From a virus, in IMG/VR virus record IMGVR_UViG_3300000212_000005, positions 2,398 to 24,075 of that record: DNA of 21,678 nt; one strand, 5' to 3'. The translations under genes and the position numbers were made by a program. The notes below the pieces were generated by a model that saw only the letters and a program-made list of their open reading frames with translations, was not told the DNA's origin and made no database searches. This document shows positions 6,068 through 13,318 of this stretch, piece after piece (within the stretch, counting starts at the first letter, position 1; each line of letters starts with the position of its first letter).

Positions 6068-6466
6068 ATGCTTAAAAAAGATTTTAATGATAGTGTTAGA
6101 AATTTGTATAACATTAATCCTGATAACCTAGAAGATGAATACATCAATGTAGTTAAAGCTTTTTATCTTTATTCACGCCTAACAACAGAAGCATACTCAG
6201 ATCAATTAATAGCAAAAGACAAAGTTAAAAAAGTCTCTGCAAAGATATTTCTAAAATCAAAGATGTGTGGTGACACTGATAAGAAAGCTGAGAATGTAGT
6301 AAGTGCTGATGAAGGTGTAGTTCAAGAAGCTAAGAAAGATTATTTTGAGAAAGTTAGAATATGGGAGGGATATAAAAACAATAAAGAAAGTGCTGTAATG
6401 AAGCATGATGTATTGAAGTCTATTGGTTTTAATCGTAAAACCGATTCTAATATTGATAAAGATTAA
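6068..6466 (+). CDS. UvsY-like recombination mediator (putative)
   Basis: ATG 6068 follows GGGGGT at 6057-6063; TTG 6056 would lie on the SD. The 132-residue, highly charged, mostly helical product has the length of T4 UvsY (about 137). Order of features also agrees: an N-terminal acidic helix, LYSRLTTEAY with a following Lys-rich helix, then a short Gly/Asp turn (CGDTDKK), then NVVSADEGVVQEAKKDYFEKVRIWEGYKN, then a closing helix with SIGFNRK. T4 UvsY has VLSADKDV and RGFAIKHI at matching points. UvsY loads the recombinase on SSB-coated single strands. The location, two genes before a gp32-like SSB and three before RecA, supports this strongly. The similarity was judged by eye, not by alignment tool. 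Confidence 0.65.
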   Translation: MLKKDFNDSVRNLYNINPDNLEDEYINVVKAFYLYSRLTTEAYSDQLIAKDKVKKVSAKIFLKSKMCGDTDKKAENVVSADEGVVQEAKKDYFEKVRIWEGYKNNKESAVMKHDVLKSIGFNRKTDSNIDKD

Positions 6467-6476
6467 GGAGGAAGCA

Positions 6477-6692
6477 ATGGAATTATTTGATGAAAATAAA
6501 GATTATTACACAAAGAGTGATTCTTTTAAAAGAAAGAATTATAGGGAGTATTTATTGACTTTAGATCAAGATGCACTAACAAAAGAGTTGTCTGAAAAGA
6601 TTGTTGGTTCTAAACTAAAGATAGGTAATTGGGAAATGAGACAGTTAGCAGATCATCTAGTTGATATTAAATATGGTAAAGAAGATGATTGA
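6477..6692 (+). CDS. Hypothetical protein, 71 aa, in the recombination operon
   Basis: ATG 6477 has AAGGAGG just upstream (6465-6471), ten bases after the stop of the UvsY-like gene. The product is charged and helical (MELFDENKDYYTKSDSFKRK..., then WEMRQLADHLVDIKYGKEDD) with an acidic C-terminal end. No motif is recognised. Because it sits between the mediator and the SSB genes it may take part in recombination or replication, but nothing in the sequence shows how. Confidence 0.75.
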   Translation: MELFDENKDYYTKSDSFKRKNYREYLLTLDQDALTKELSEKIVGSKLKIGNWEMRQLADHLVDIKYGKEDD

Positions 6693-6756
6693 CTAATAAG
6701 TACTAGAAGATTTAGTGGTTATCGTTATATTAATTTATAATTCATAAGGAGGTATT

Positions 6757-7560
6757 TTGGCTAAAAGAACAATATATAAGGTAAATTCAAGTAGAGCAAA
6801 AGAAACAAAGCAAAGGTTGCAGGAGGAAGCACAAAGGAATCTATTACCCATGTGGAAGATACCAGAAGGTAATAGTAAGATTAGAATACTTCCACCTTGG
6901 AGTGAAGCTGGTGATATAGCTTTTGAGTGTAGGTCACATTGGAATATACCACCTAATGATAGAATGGTTAATTGTCTTACTGTTATTAATAAAGAATGTC
7001 CTTTGTGTGAGCTTACTAAAGAGTTGAGAGGTCGTGGTAAAGATGCTTTAGCTAGTAAGTTTAGTGCTAAGAAGAGTATTTATTACAATATTATTGTAAG
7101 AGGTGAAGAAGAAAAAGGTGTGCAGATAATGCGTTCTGGTATTCAACTTTATGAAAACATTCTTAGTTATTTGTACGATGAAGATTACGGTGATATTACA
7201 GATGTTGATGAAGGTAGAGATGTAACTATTGAAAGAACTGGTCAGAAACTAGATACAAGTTATGTTGTAAAGGTATCACCTAATAATTCTACACTGTCTG
7301 ATGATCCTAAACAGTCTGATGCTTGGATAGATGGTATGTTTGAACTAGATGGTATTATGGATTTCAAAGATGCTTTTGAATTGAAAGATGTCGTTAATAA
7401 TATTACAGGTGAAAAAACTAATGAAGTTCCTAATGAAGTTCCTACACTAATTGATACATCTGCTAAAGAGGTAGATAATGTTGAAGAAAATAAAGAAGTT
7501 GATGTTAGTGCCGAAGATAGAAAAGCAAAATTGTTAAAAGAATTAGAATCACTTGTTTAA
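6757..7560 (+). CDS. Single-strand DNA-binding protein, gp32-like
   Basis: Starts at TTG 6757 with AAGGAGG at 6746-6752; no ATG is better. 267 residues. A zinc site H61-x11-C73-x7-C81-x2-C84 (HWNIPP...NCLTVINKECPLC) matches the H-C-C-C site of T4 gp32 (His64, Cys77, Cys87, Cys90). It is preceded by the core entry KIRILPPW and followed by YYNIIVRG and a beta-rich stretch, as in the gp32 core. The basic N-terminal arm (MAKRTIYKVNSSRAKETKQR) fits the cooperative-binding arm, and residues about 215-260 form an acidic tail used in this family for contacts with replication and recombination partners. A 6-residue repeat (NEVPNEVP) lies in the linker. It coats single-stranded DNA and works with the polymerase, mediator and RecA. 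Confidence 0.87.
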   Translation: MAKRTIYKVNSSRAKETKQRLQEEAQRNLLPMWKIPEGNSKIRILPPWSEAGDIAFECRSHWNIPPNDRMVNCLTVINKECPLCELTKELRGRGKDALASKFSAKKSIYYNIIVRGEEEKGVQIMRSGIQLYENILSYLYDEDYGDITDVDEGRDVTIERTGQKLDTSYVVKVSPNNSTLSDDPKQSDAWIDGMFELDGIMDFKDAFELKDVVNNITGEKTNEVPNEVPTLIDTSAKEVDNVEENKEVDVSAEDRKAKLLKELESLV

Positions 7561-7569
7561 GGGGTTACA

Positions 7570-9642
7570 ATGAACCAAGATAAAATATATGAAGATTTAT
7601 TAGATACATTTGGAAAATCTGGTTCTATGTTAAAAGAGAAACCACTACCAGAACATAAATTAGGATTTCTTAGTACTGGTAGTGGTGCTCTTGACTATTC
7701 TTTAGGTGGTGGAATTCCTTATGGTAGATTAACAGAGATATTCGGGTGGCAAAGTACCGGAAAAGCACTACCAAATGATACACCAGTTATGACACCTGAC
7801 GGATGGTCAAAAATATCAGATTTAAAGATAGGTGATTATGTATTTTCAAAAGATGGTAGTAAAACTAAGGTGACAGGTGTATTTAATAGAGGTAAAAGAA
7901 AGTGCTATAATTTTATATTTGATGATGGTTCTGAAATTGAATCATGTGAAGATCATTTGTGGTATGTAAAAGGTAGAAGAGAAAGATTAAAAGAGAAGTT
8001 AGGTACAGGTAAAGTTTCTAAAAAATATGGAACTTATAAAGTTATGTCTACTAATGATATAATTGATTATGGTGGTTTAATACCAAAAGAGAAATATCGT
8101 GTAGAAATACCACTAGTAGAACCTATTAAATTTAATAAACAAAAAGTTAGTATTGATCCTTATTTATTGGGATTGTTAATAGGTGGTGGTCATTTAGCTG
8201 ATTACAAAAAGAAAGATAGTACAGGTAATCAGTGCGTTGTAAAACTAACAACTGCTGACGTAGAAATACCTAAGTTTCTTGGTAGTATATGTAGAAAGGA
8301 TGCTTGTGGTAAGTACTCATATACTATTTCAGGTATGTGTGATAAACTTAGAAATGTTGGTTTGCTAGGTAAGAAATCATATGAAAAATTTGTTCCTAGA
8401 GAATACTTATTTAATAATATTAATGTTAGGTTAGAAATTCTTAGAGGATTAATGGATTCTGATGGTCATTGTTCTGTTAGTGGTTTTATGGAATATAGTA
8501 CAACATCAAAGCAATTGTCAGAAAATGTAAAATTTATTGTTTTGTCTCTTGGTGGTAAGTGTAAAGTAACAAGTAGATACACTTTCTATACGCATAAAGG
8601 AGTTAAGAAACGTGGTAGATTAAGTTATCGTGTTATAATTAATTTCAATAATCTAGTACCATTCAGGTTAAAAAGAAAAGTTGACAGATATAAATTTTAT
8701 AAAAGAGGTTCTAATGGTAGAAGGTTACAAAAAATTGTATCTATTAAGAACAAGAAAGAAGTAACTTGTATATCAGTAGCACATAAAAGTAAACTTTTTG
8801 TTACTAAAGATTTTATAGTAACACATAATAGTATATTTGCTGCAAATTTATTAGCATCTTGTCAGAAGAATGGTGGCGTTGGTATAATGCTAGATACTGA
8901 GAATTCTATGTTATCTGGTTGGTCTAAGAAATTAGGTATAGATGATTCTAAATTGTTAATACTTGATTCTGATTATCTTGAAGATGCTTTTGATAAAATA
9001 GAATTAGCTTGTGAATTTGCTAAAAGGAATAAAGTACCTGCTTGTTTAGTTGTAGACTCATTATCAGTATTAGGATGTAAGAAACAATTTGAAGCTGGAA
9101 AAACAGAAGATACAAAAGCATTAGCGTCAGAAGCAAGGATTGTCTCTACTGCATTAAGAAAAATTAATAAGTTAATATGGAATAGTAAAGTAGCATTGAT
9201 ATTAGTATCTCAAGTAAGAGAAAAAATAGGTATTGTATTTGGTAATCCTGAAACAACACCACATGGTAATGCTGTAAAGTTTTATTCTTCTGTTAGATTA
9301 AAGACAGCTAATACAGGCTTTATACATCCAGAAAATAAGAAATCTGAAGATCCTATTGGTATGAGTTGTAGAGTATCAATAGTAAAGAATAAGATGGATA
9401 GACCACGTAGTCCTGTAGAAGTAGAAATATCTTATTCACATGGTATTGATAAAGTTATGGATACTATAACTTTAGGTATTAAACTTGATAGTATAGTGTT
9501 TCATAAGGGTGGTTTTTTCGAGTACAAAGGTCAAAAGTTAAGAATTAAACAGTTTAAAGAATATTTTAACAAAGAGTTAGAAGACGGTTCTATGTTAAAA
9601 GATATAACAAAACCTAAAGTTGTAGAAGAAGAAAAGAAGTAG
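7570..9642 (+). CDS. recA: RecA recombinase precursor containing an intein
   Basis: ATG 7570 follows AAGGGG nine bases after the SSB gene. The 690-residue precursor is RecA interrupted by a 355-residue intein (residues 66-420). Joined exteins give a 335-residue RecA: N-terminal LGFLSTGSGALDYSLGGGIPYGRLTEIFG, Walker A GWQSTGK+S (the insertion falls between its Lys and Ser), Walker B CLVVDSLSVL, and the DNA-binding loop region with ILVSQVREKIGIVFGNPETTP followed by NAVKFYSSVRL, typical of bacterial RecA rather than T4 UvsX. An acidic/Lys tail ends it. It is somewhat shorter than cellular RecA (about 350). It catalyses strand exchange and pairs with the UvsY-like and gp32-like proteins. Without splicing the P-loop is broken, so activity must depend on intein removal. 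Confidence 0.95.
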   Translation: MNQDKIYEDLLDTFGKSGSMLKEKPLPEHKLGFLSTGSGALDYSLGGGIPYGRLTEIFGWQSTGKALPNDTPVMTPDGWSKISDLKIGDYVFSKDGSKTKVTGVFNRGKRKCYNFIFDDGSEIESCEDHLWYVKGRRERLKEKLGTGKVSKKYGTYKVMSTNDIIDYGGLIPKEKYRVEIPLVEPIKFNKQKVSIDPYLLGLLIGGGHLADYKKKDSTGNQCVVKLTTADVEIPKFLGSICRKDACGKYSYTISGMCDKLRNVGLLGKKSYEKFVPREYLFNNINVRLEILRGLMDSDGHCSVSGFMEYSTTSKQLSENVKFIVLSLGGKCKVTSRYTFYTHKGVKKRGRLSYRVIINFNNLVPFRLKRKVDRYKFYKRGSNGRRLQKIVSIKNKKEVTCISVAHKSKLFVTKDFIVTHNSIFAANLLASCQKNGGVGIMLDTENSMLSGWSKKLGIDDSKLLILDSDYLEDAFDKIELACEFAKRNKVPACLVVDSLSVLGCKKQFEAGKTEDTKALASEARIVSTALRKINKLIWNSKVALILVSQVREKIGIVFGNPETTPHGNAVKFYSSVRLKTANTGFIHPENKKSEDPIGMSCRVSIVKNKMDRPRSPVEVEISYSHGIDKVMDTITLGIKLDSIVFHKGGFFEYKGQKLRIKQFKEYFNKELEDGSMLKDITKPKVVEEEKK
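7765..8829 (+). mobile_element. Class 3 intein with LAGLIDADG endonuclease domain
   Basis: Codons 66 (Ala) to 420 (Asn) of the recA frame; the +1 residue is Ser421. The start ALPNDTPVMTPDGW and the end FIVTHN followed by S are intein splice blocks. Residue 1 is Ala, not Cys/Ser. The three residues diagnostic of class 3 are present: Trp131 two after the block B His129, Cys400 in block F (EVTC), and Thr418 in block G (VTHN). Class 3 inteins start splicing from that block F Cys. The middle holds the two LAGLIDADG helices: LLGLLIGGG at 199-207 and LRGLMDSDG at 291-299. The first lacks the catalytic Asp (G206), so the endonuclease is probably crippled. Confidence 0.9.
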
Positions 9643-9665
9643 ATTAGTATTTTTCATGGTTGTGC

Positions 9666-9689
9666 TTGTTAGATAATCGGGTCTAACAA
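9666..9689 (+). other. Hairpin between recA and its terminator
   Basis: TTGTTAGA (9666-9673) and TCTAACAA (9682-9689) form an 8-bp stem with loop TAATCGGG. It is followed by TTCCTCCTTA, which is complementary to an SD, then by the terminator at 9700. It may be part of the 3'-end structure of the recA mRNA; no T-tract follows it directly. Confidence 0.5.
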
Positions 9690-9699
9690 TTCCTCCTTA

Positions 9700-9740
9700 C
9701 CCTGCAATGGTAAATAAAATTATCATTGTGGGGTTTTTTT
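9700..9740 (+). terminator. Rho-independent terminator of the recombination operon
   Basis: Arms CCCTGCAATG (9700-9709) and CATTGTGGGG (9724-9733) pair over 10 bp with two G-T wobbles, 14-nt loop, then T7 (9734-9740). The stem base and tail are the same as in the 5923-5959 terminator. Confidence 0.92.
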
Positions 9741-9783
9741 ATGCACTTTTCTAATTCTAAAAGATGTAATTAGATAATGTATA

Positions 9784-9812
9784 TTGACAACATATTGAAA
9801 ATATAGTATTAT
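9784..9812 (+). promoter_or_regulatory. Promoter of the late (packaging and head) operon
   Basis: TTGACA (9784-9789), 17-nt spacer, TATTAT (9807-9812): eleven of twelve consensus bases with ideal spacing. Predicted start near 9819, so the leader before the GGAGG at 9832 is very short. Follows the recombination-operon terminator by 43 bases. Confidence 0.85.
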
Positions 9813-9831
9813 TAATAAAATAAATAAAAAT

Positions 9832-9846
9832 GGAGGTTATATTATC
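9832..9846 (+). promoter_or_regulatory. SD with non-AUG start (AUU/AUC) for terS
   Basis: GGAGG (9832-9836) is followed at 4 nt by ATT (9841) and at 7 nt by ATC (9844), then GCT AGG CCT (Ala-Arg-Pro). No ATG, GTG or TTG occurs in this frame between the predicted transcription start near 9819 and the first ATG at 10009, which has no SD and would remove the HTH domain. ATC at 9844 gives the common phage start Met-Ala-Arg and better spacing; ATT at 9841 has spacing like the SSB gene. Confidence 0.7.
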
Positions 9847-10350
9847 GCTAGGCCTAAAGATACTGAAAGAAGAAAAGAAGCATTTAAATTATATAGAGGT
9901 AGGAATACTTTATCTAGTATAGCTGAAGAACTTGGTGTTACACAACCAACTCTTTCTAAATGGAAAGTTGAAGATGGTTGGGATGATAAAATAGAAAAGC
10001 TACAAGGTATGCTTAAAGCTAGATTAAGTATAAAAGAACAATCAAACAATACAATAATATTAGAAGAAGATGAAAAACAATTAGGTATATTAACTAGTCT
10101 AGAAGATATGATTCTAGAGAAGATATGTTCTGAAGAAATAGAACCTACATCTTGGAGTGATGTTGTTAGTACTATTAGATTAGTTAATGAACAAAGGAGA
10201 TTGATACTTGGTAAACCTACAGTTAAAACAGAAACAACAATAAGTGTAGATTTAAAGGGGTTGGATGATGGAGAACTTGACACAAAACTCAAGGAAACTC
10301 AAAGAGCACTTACTCTCATTGAACTTGGAGAAGATAAGACAACGAGCTAG
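9844..10350 (+). CDS. terS: Terminase small subunit, non-AUG start
   Basis: Read from ATC 9844 (or ATT 9841), about 168 residues. The N-terminal half is a classic terminase small subunit DNA-binding domain: ARPKDTERRKEAFKLYRGRN, then a helix-turn-helix at about 21-41 (TLSSIAEELGVTQPTLSKWK) and EDGWDDKI. The middle and C-terminal part is helical (oligomerisation) and ends in acidic residues. It recognises the packaging site on phage DNA and loads the large subunit. Its 3' end overlaps terL by 86 bases. A first ATG at 10009 would give only 113 residues without the HTH, which is not credible. It is the first gene after the late promoter. Confidence 0.88.
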   Translation: MARPKDTERRKEAFKLYRGRNTLSSIAEELGVTQPTLSKWKVEDGWDDKIEKLQGMLKARLSIKEQSNNTIILEEDEKQLGILTSLEDMILEKICSEEIEPTSWSDVVSTIRLVNEQRRLILGKPTVKTETTISVDLKGLDDGELDTKLKETQRALTLIELGEDKTTS

Positions 10351-11752
10351 GAGAGATCCTTTTGCTTTTTCTCAGTATATGGCAACTGATTTTGAATGTC
10401 CTCTGTCTAATATGCATCAAGAGTGGCATAGTCATATAACTGATAACATATATACTGTTATTACTTCTCCTAAAGATCATCGTAAAACAACTACAATAAG
10501 TGTAGAGAGATGTTTATGGGAGTTAGGAAACAATCCAGATATACGAATTAAGATTATAAGTCATTCTGATGACTTATCTTGCAAGATATTACAGGAAATA
10601 AAAGGTCATATATCAAAAGAGGGTGGTAAGTTTCATGATATATTTCCAGACATAACAGATGAAGGCGCACCTCTTTGGTCTGCATCTAAAGTTAGATTAG
10701 CTGGTACTCATGTTAGAAAGGATTCATCTATAGAAGCTTGTGGAGTATTAGCTTCTGCTACTGGAGGTAAAGCTGATTTAGTTTTATTTGATGATGTTGT
10801 TTCTTTTAAGAATGCTATTCTTAACCCTAGTATGAGACAACAAGTTATAGATGCATTCTTTGGTAACTGGATGGATATTAAATCTGGTCCAAAAGCTAGA
10901 ATTATATATGTTGCAACACCTTGGCACAAAGATGATTTAACTGCAAAGTTATTAAAGACACCAAAGTTTCAATCTTATAAGTATTTTATAGATGAGGACT
11001 TTACACCAGTTTGGGAAGAACGGTGGCCTAAGGAAGCACTTATAGAAGAATTTAAATTTAGAGGTGCAATATACTTTAATCCAGCCTTTCGTGGATTAAT
11101 GATGTCTGATTTTGATAAAGTATTTAATAAGGATAATATTAAAGCTTGTTGTGTTTCAAGACAAGATATGCCTTATATAGATAATCTAGAAAAATTTATA
11201 GGTGTTGATTTAGCAATAGGTCAAGGTAAATCCTCTAAGTATACTGTACTATTTGGTTTAGCTTTTGATGAAGAGAAGAAAATTAGATATCCTATTGAAA
11301 TACGTAGAGGTAAGTTTTCTTCACCTGATACTGCAAGAGAATTAATAGATATGTATAATGAGGTAGCACCTGTAGCTGCTGTAGTTGAGAATAACTTTTA
11401 TCAACAAGCTATAATAGATTGGTTAGATGATCTACAAGGTGTAGAAATGAACATAGAACCTTTTACTACAGGATCTCAACAGAAGAAAAGTTTAGATTTT
11501 GGTGTTCCTGCTATGGCAACTGATTTTCAAAATGGTAGGTGGGTTATACCAATGGAAGAAGATGAGTATGATTGGGAATTAGAAAAAGGATGTGGTTGTA
11601 ATATTTGTCATTGGATAACAGAACTTCTACAATATCCTTATGGAACATATAGTGATGCTGTAATGGCTTGTTATTTAGCTGTTCAAGGAAGTAAAAAATA
11701 TTCTAATGAAGGAGTTGGTAAAGGTGGATTTGCTAGTTGGCAGATGGGATAA
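10265..11752 (+). CDS. terL: Terminase large subunit (packaging ATPase and nuclease)
   Basis: ATG 10265 or the next codon ATG 10268 follows AAAGGGG at 10254-10260. 495 residues. ATPase domain: a P-loop variant SPKDHRKTT at 68-76, in which the Gly before Lys74 is Arg; Walker B LVLFDD (172-177); coupling motif VATPW (216-220). RNase H-like nuclease domain: GVDLAIGQ with D315, VVENNF with E375, and YSDAVMA with D464 as the likely metal ligands. A Cys-rich stretch CGCNICHW (443-450) lies between the last two and may be a local metal site. It cuts concatemeric phage DNA and pumps it through the portal. Downstream portal starts 4 bases later. The arginine in the P-loop is unusual, yet PR-x-H-x-K-[ST] variants are known in terminases. 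Confidence 0.93.
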   Translation: MMENLTQNSRKLKEHLLSLNLEKIRQRARRDPFAFSQYMATDFECPLSNMHQEWHSHITDNIYTVITSPKDHRKTTTISVERCLWELGNNPDIRIKIISHSDDLSCKILQEIKGHISKEGGKFHDIFPDITDEGAPLWSASKVRLAGTHVRKDSSIEACGVLASATGGKADLVLFDDVVSFKNAILNPSMRQQVIDAFFGNWMDIKSGPKARIIYVATPWHKDDLTAKLLKTPKFQSYKYFIDEDFTPVWEERWPKEALIEEFKFRGAIYFNPAFRGLMMSDFDKVFNKDNIKACCVSRQDMPYIDNLEKFIGVDLAIGQGKSSKYTVLFGLAFDEEKKIRYPIEIRRGKFSSPDTARELIDMYNEVAPVAAVVENNFYQQAIIDWLDDLQGVEMNIEPFTTGSQQKKSLDFGVPAMATDFQNGRWVIPMEEDEYDWELEKGCGCNICHWITELLQYPYGTYSDAVMACYLAVQGSKKYSNEGVGKGGFASWQMG

Positions 11753-11755
11753 TAT

Positions 11756-13219
11756 ATGAGTGAAAAAAATGGTAATGGGTTTCGTGTTTTAGATCATGAT
11801 GGTTCAGAGATATCAATGGACTTTTCAAAAGCATTAAATCTAGTTGGAACTTATTCTGCAAAAGTTGTTGGTGATAAAACTATTCAATTAAGTTCCGATT
11901 TAAAAGATGGTGACGGATTCAGTATTAATCGTGGTTGGAGAGATGACCACAATACAAATTCTCAGGCTTGGTCGTATTCTTCTCAGAATATGGAGAGAGA
12001 TTCTCTTTTATCTTTTGATACATTAAGAGAGATTTATAGAAGAAGTTCTCATGTTAGACCAGCAATAGATTCAATAGTTAAAGAAGTAGCACATTTACCT
12101 ATAAGGGTAGATGGTAAAAAGAGTAGTGTTAAAGCTGTAGAAGAATTTATAAATAGACCTAATATATCAAAAGAGACATGGCCTAGTATTATACAGAAAT
12201 TTCTTACTGATTTGTTAGTATTAGATCAAGCTGTTATTGAAAAAGTAAGAAGTATAAATGGTAATATTGTAGAAATATATGCTCGTGATGCTACACAGTT
12301 TAGACCAGTTCTTGACTCTTCACGTTCATACATAACATATTTTAAACAGATACTAACTGACAGAGCAGGTAAGGAAAGATTAGTAATACCTCATAGTGTT
12401 GATGATATTATATGGACAATACAATTTCCAAGAACTTATTCATCTTATGGTACACCTATAATAGAAACAATTACAAATGAAGTATCTGCTTTAATGTATT
12501 CATCTCAGTCTATAGCTAAACATTTTATAGATGATGAAATACCACCTGGAGTTTTATATCTAGAGCAGATTGGTAAAAAGGCTTATGAAAGAGCTAAAGC
12601 ACAGTTTGAAGCAAGTAGGGGTGAGGGTGGAAAAAGACAATTAAAAGTATTAGACAATGTTGGTAATGCTGGATGGATAGATTTCACAAGGCCTTTTAGG
12701 GAAATGCAGTTAGCAGAATTAACACTTATTATTCAGGAAACAGTTAATAGAAATTTTGGAGTATCTTCTGTAGATTTAGGTAATGCTGATGGACTAACAA
12801 GATCAACAACTGATGCATTATCAAAGAATACAAAATCAAAATTATTTAGACCTTTAGTTAATCTTATAACATTAAAATTAAACAATGAACTAATAAGAGA
12901 AATTGCACCAGATGCTTCTTTAAGATTTGTGATAGATCCTGTTGTTGATGCTAGTACTGGTAAGGAATTAAGTGATGCTGGAATTATAACAAAGAATGAA
13001 GCAAGAAAAGTTCTTAACTTTGATCCAGTACCAGGTGGGGATAGGTTAGCCGTGAGAATTGGTAATCAATATCTTGTATTAGATGACATGGGTATGCCTA
13101 ATGGCATGTCAGATACAAATACATCAGATGCCAGTTCTACAGTTGATAAAGATAAGAACTCAGTAGATGAACAAACTATTGAAGATGCAGAAACTAAGAA
13201 GAAAAAGAAAGTTGTATAG
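11756..13219 (+). CDS. Portal protein
   Basis: ATG 11756 lies 4 bases after terL; the SD is weak (GGGA). 487 residues, normal for portals. Typical portal pieces are seen: the wing-entry helix DTLREIYRRSSHVRPAIDSI, the following VKEVAHLPIRV, the DDIIWTIQFP and YGTPIIETI segment, then LEQIGKKAYERAKAQFE, and the clip/stem region with NRNFGVSSVDLGNADG-type sequence before a long helix. The C-terminal 60 residues are low-complexity (Asp/Ser/Thr, then a run of Lys). It forms the dodecameric ring at the head vertex to which terminase and connectors bind. It is directly followed by the first copy of the repeated leader. Confidence 0.88.
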   Translation: MSEKNGNGFRVLDHDGSEISMDFSKALNLVGTYSAKVVGDKTIQLSSDLKDGDGFSINRGWRDDHNTNSQAWSYSSQNMERDSLLSFDTLREIYRRSSHVRPAIDSIVKEVAHLPIRVDGKKSSVKAVEEFINRPNISKETWPSIIQKFLTDLLVLDQAVIEKVRSINGNIVEIYARDATQFRPVLDSSRSYITYFKQILTDRAGKERLVIPHSVDDIIWTIQFPRTYSSYGTPIIETITNEVSALMYSSQSIAKHFIDDEIPPGVLYLEQIGKKAYERAKAQFEASRGEGGKRQLKVLDNVGNAGWIDFTRPFREMQLAELTLIIQETVNRNFGVSSVDLGNADGLTRSTTDALSKNTKSKLFRPLVNLITLKLNNELIREIAPDASLRFVIDPVVDASTGKELSDAGIITKNEARKVLNFDPVPGGDRLAVRIGNQYLVLDDMGMPNGMSDTNTSDASSTVDKDKNSVDEQTIEDAETKKKKKVV

Positions 13220-13230
13220 AAGTAATAAAA

Positions 13231-13312
13231 ATTAAGGGCTAGAGTAGATCGCTCGAAAGCTACATTCCTAGTAGTCGCCCTTATACATTTTCATAGGAAA
13301 TTATTCAAGGAG
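13231..13312 (+). promoter_or_regulatory. Structured 5' leader, copy A (before HNH gene)
   Basis: About 82 bases that recur at 16080-16162. Proposed structure: stem TAAGGGC (13233-13239) with GCCCTTA (13277-13283); inside it a hairpin GCTAC (13259-13263) with GTAGT (13271-13275) and loop ATTCCTA; the loop bases TTCCTA can pair with TAGGAA at 13294-13299, just before the SD AAGGAG (13307-13312), making a pseudoknot. No T-tract is present, so it is not a terminator. Known riboswitch signatures were not recognised. Confidence 0.7.
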
Positions 13313-13318
13313 AATAAT

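Noticed and set aside
9660-9710. tRNA-like arms after recA
   Set aside because: One stem-loop looks like an anticodon arm, but there is no acceptor stem, D arm or GGTTCGA-type T loop.
9837-10292. Minus-strand frame of 151 codons opposite terS
   Set aside because: It lies wholly over the terS gene, has no SD, and its Ser/Leu-rich product is the usual shadow of an A+T-rich helical gene.
13231-13312. Leader as a known riboswitch (c-di-GMP-I or preQ1, because of AAAGCTAC-like words)
   Set aside because: Only a few bases agree; the rest of those consensus structures is missing.
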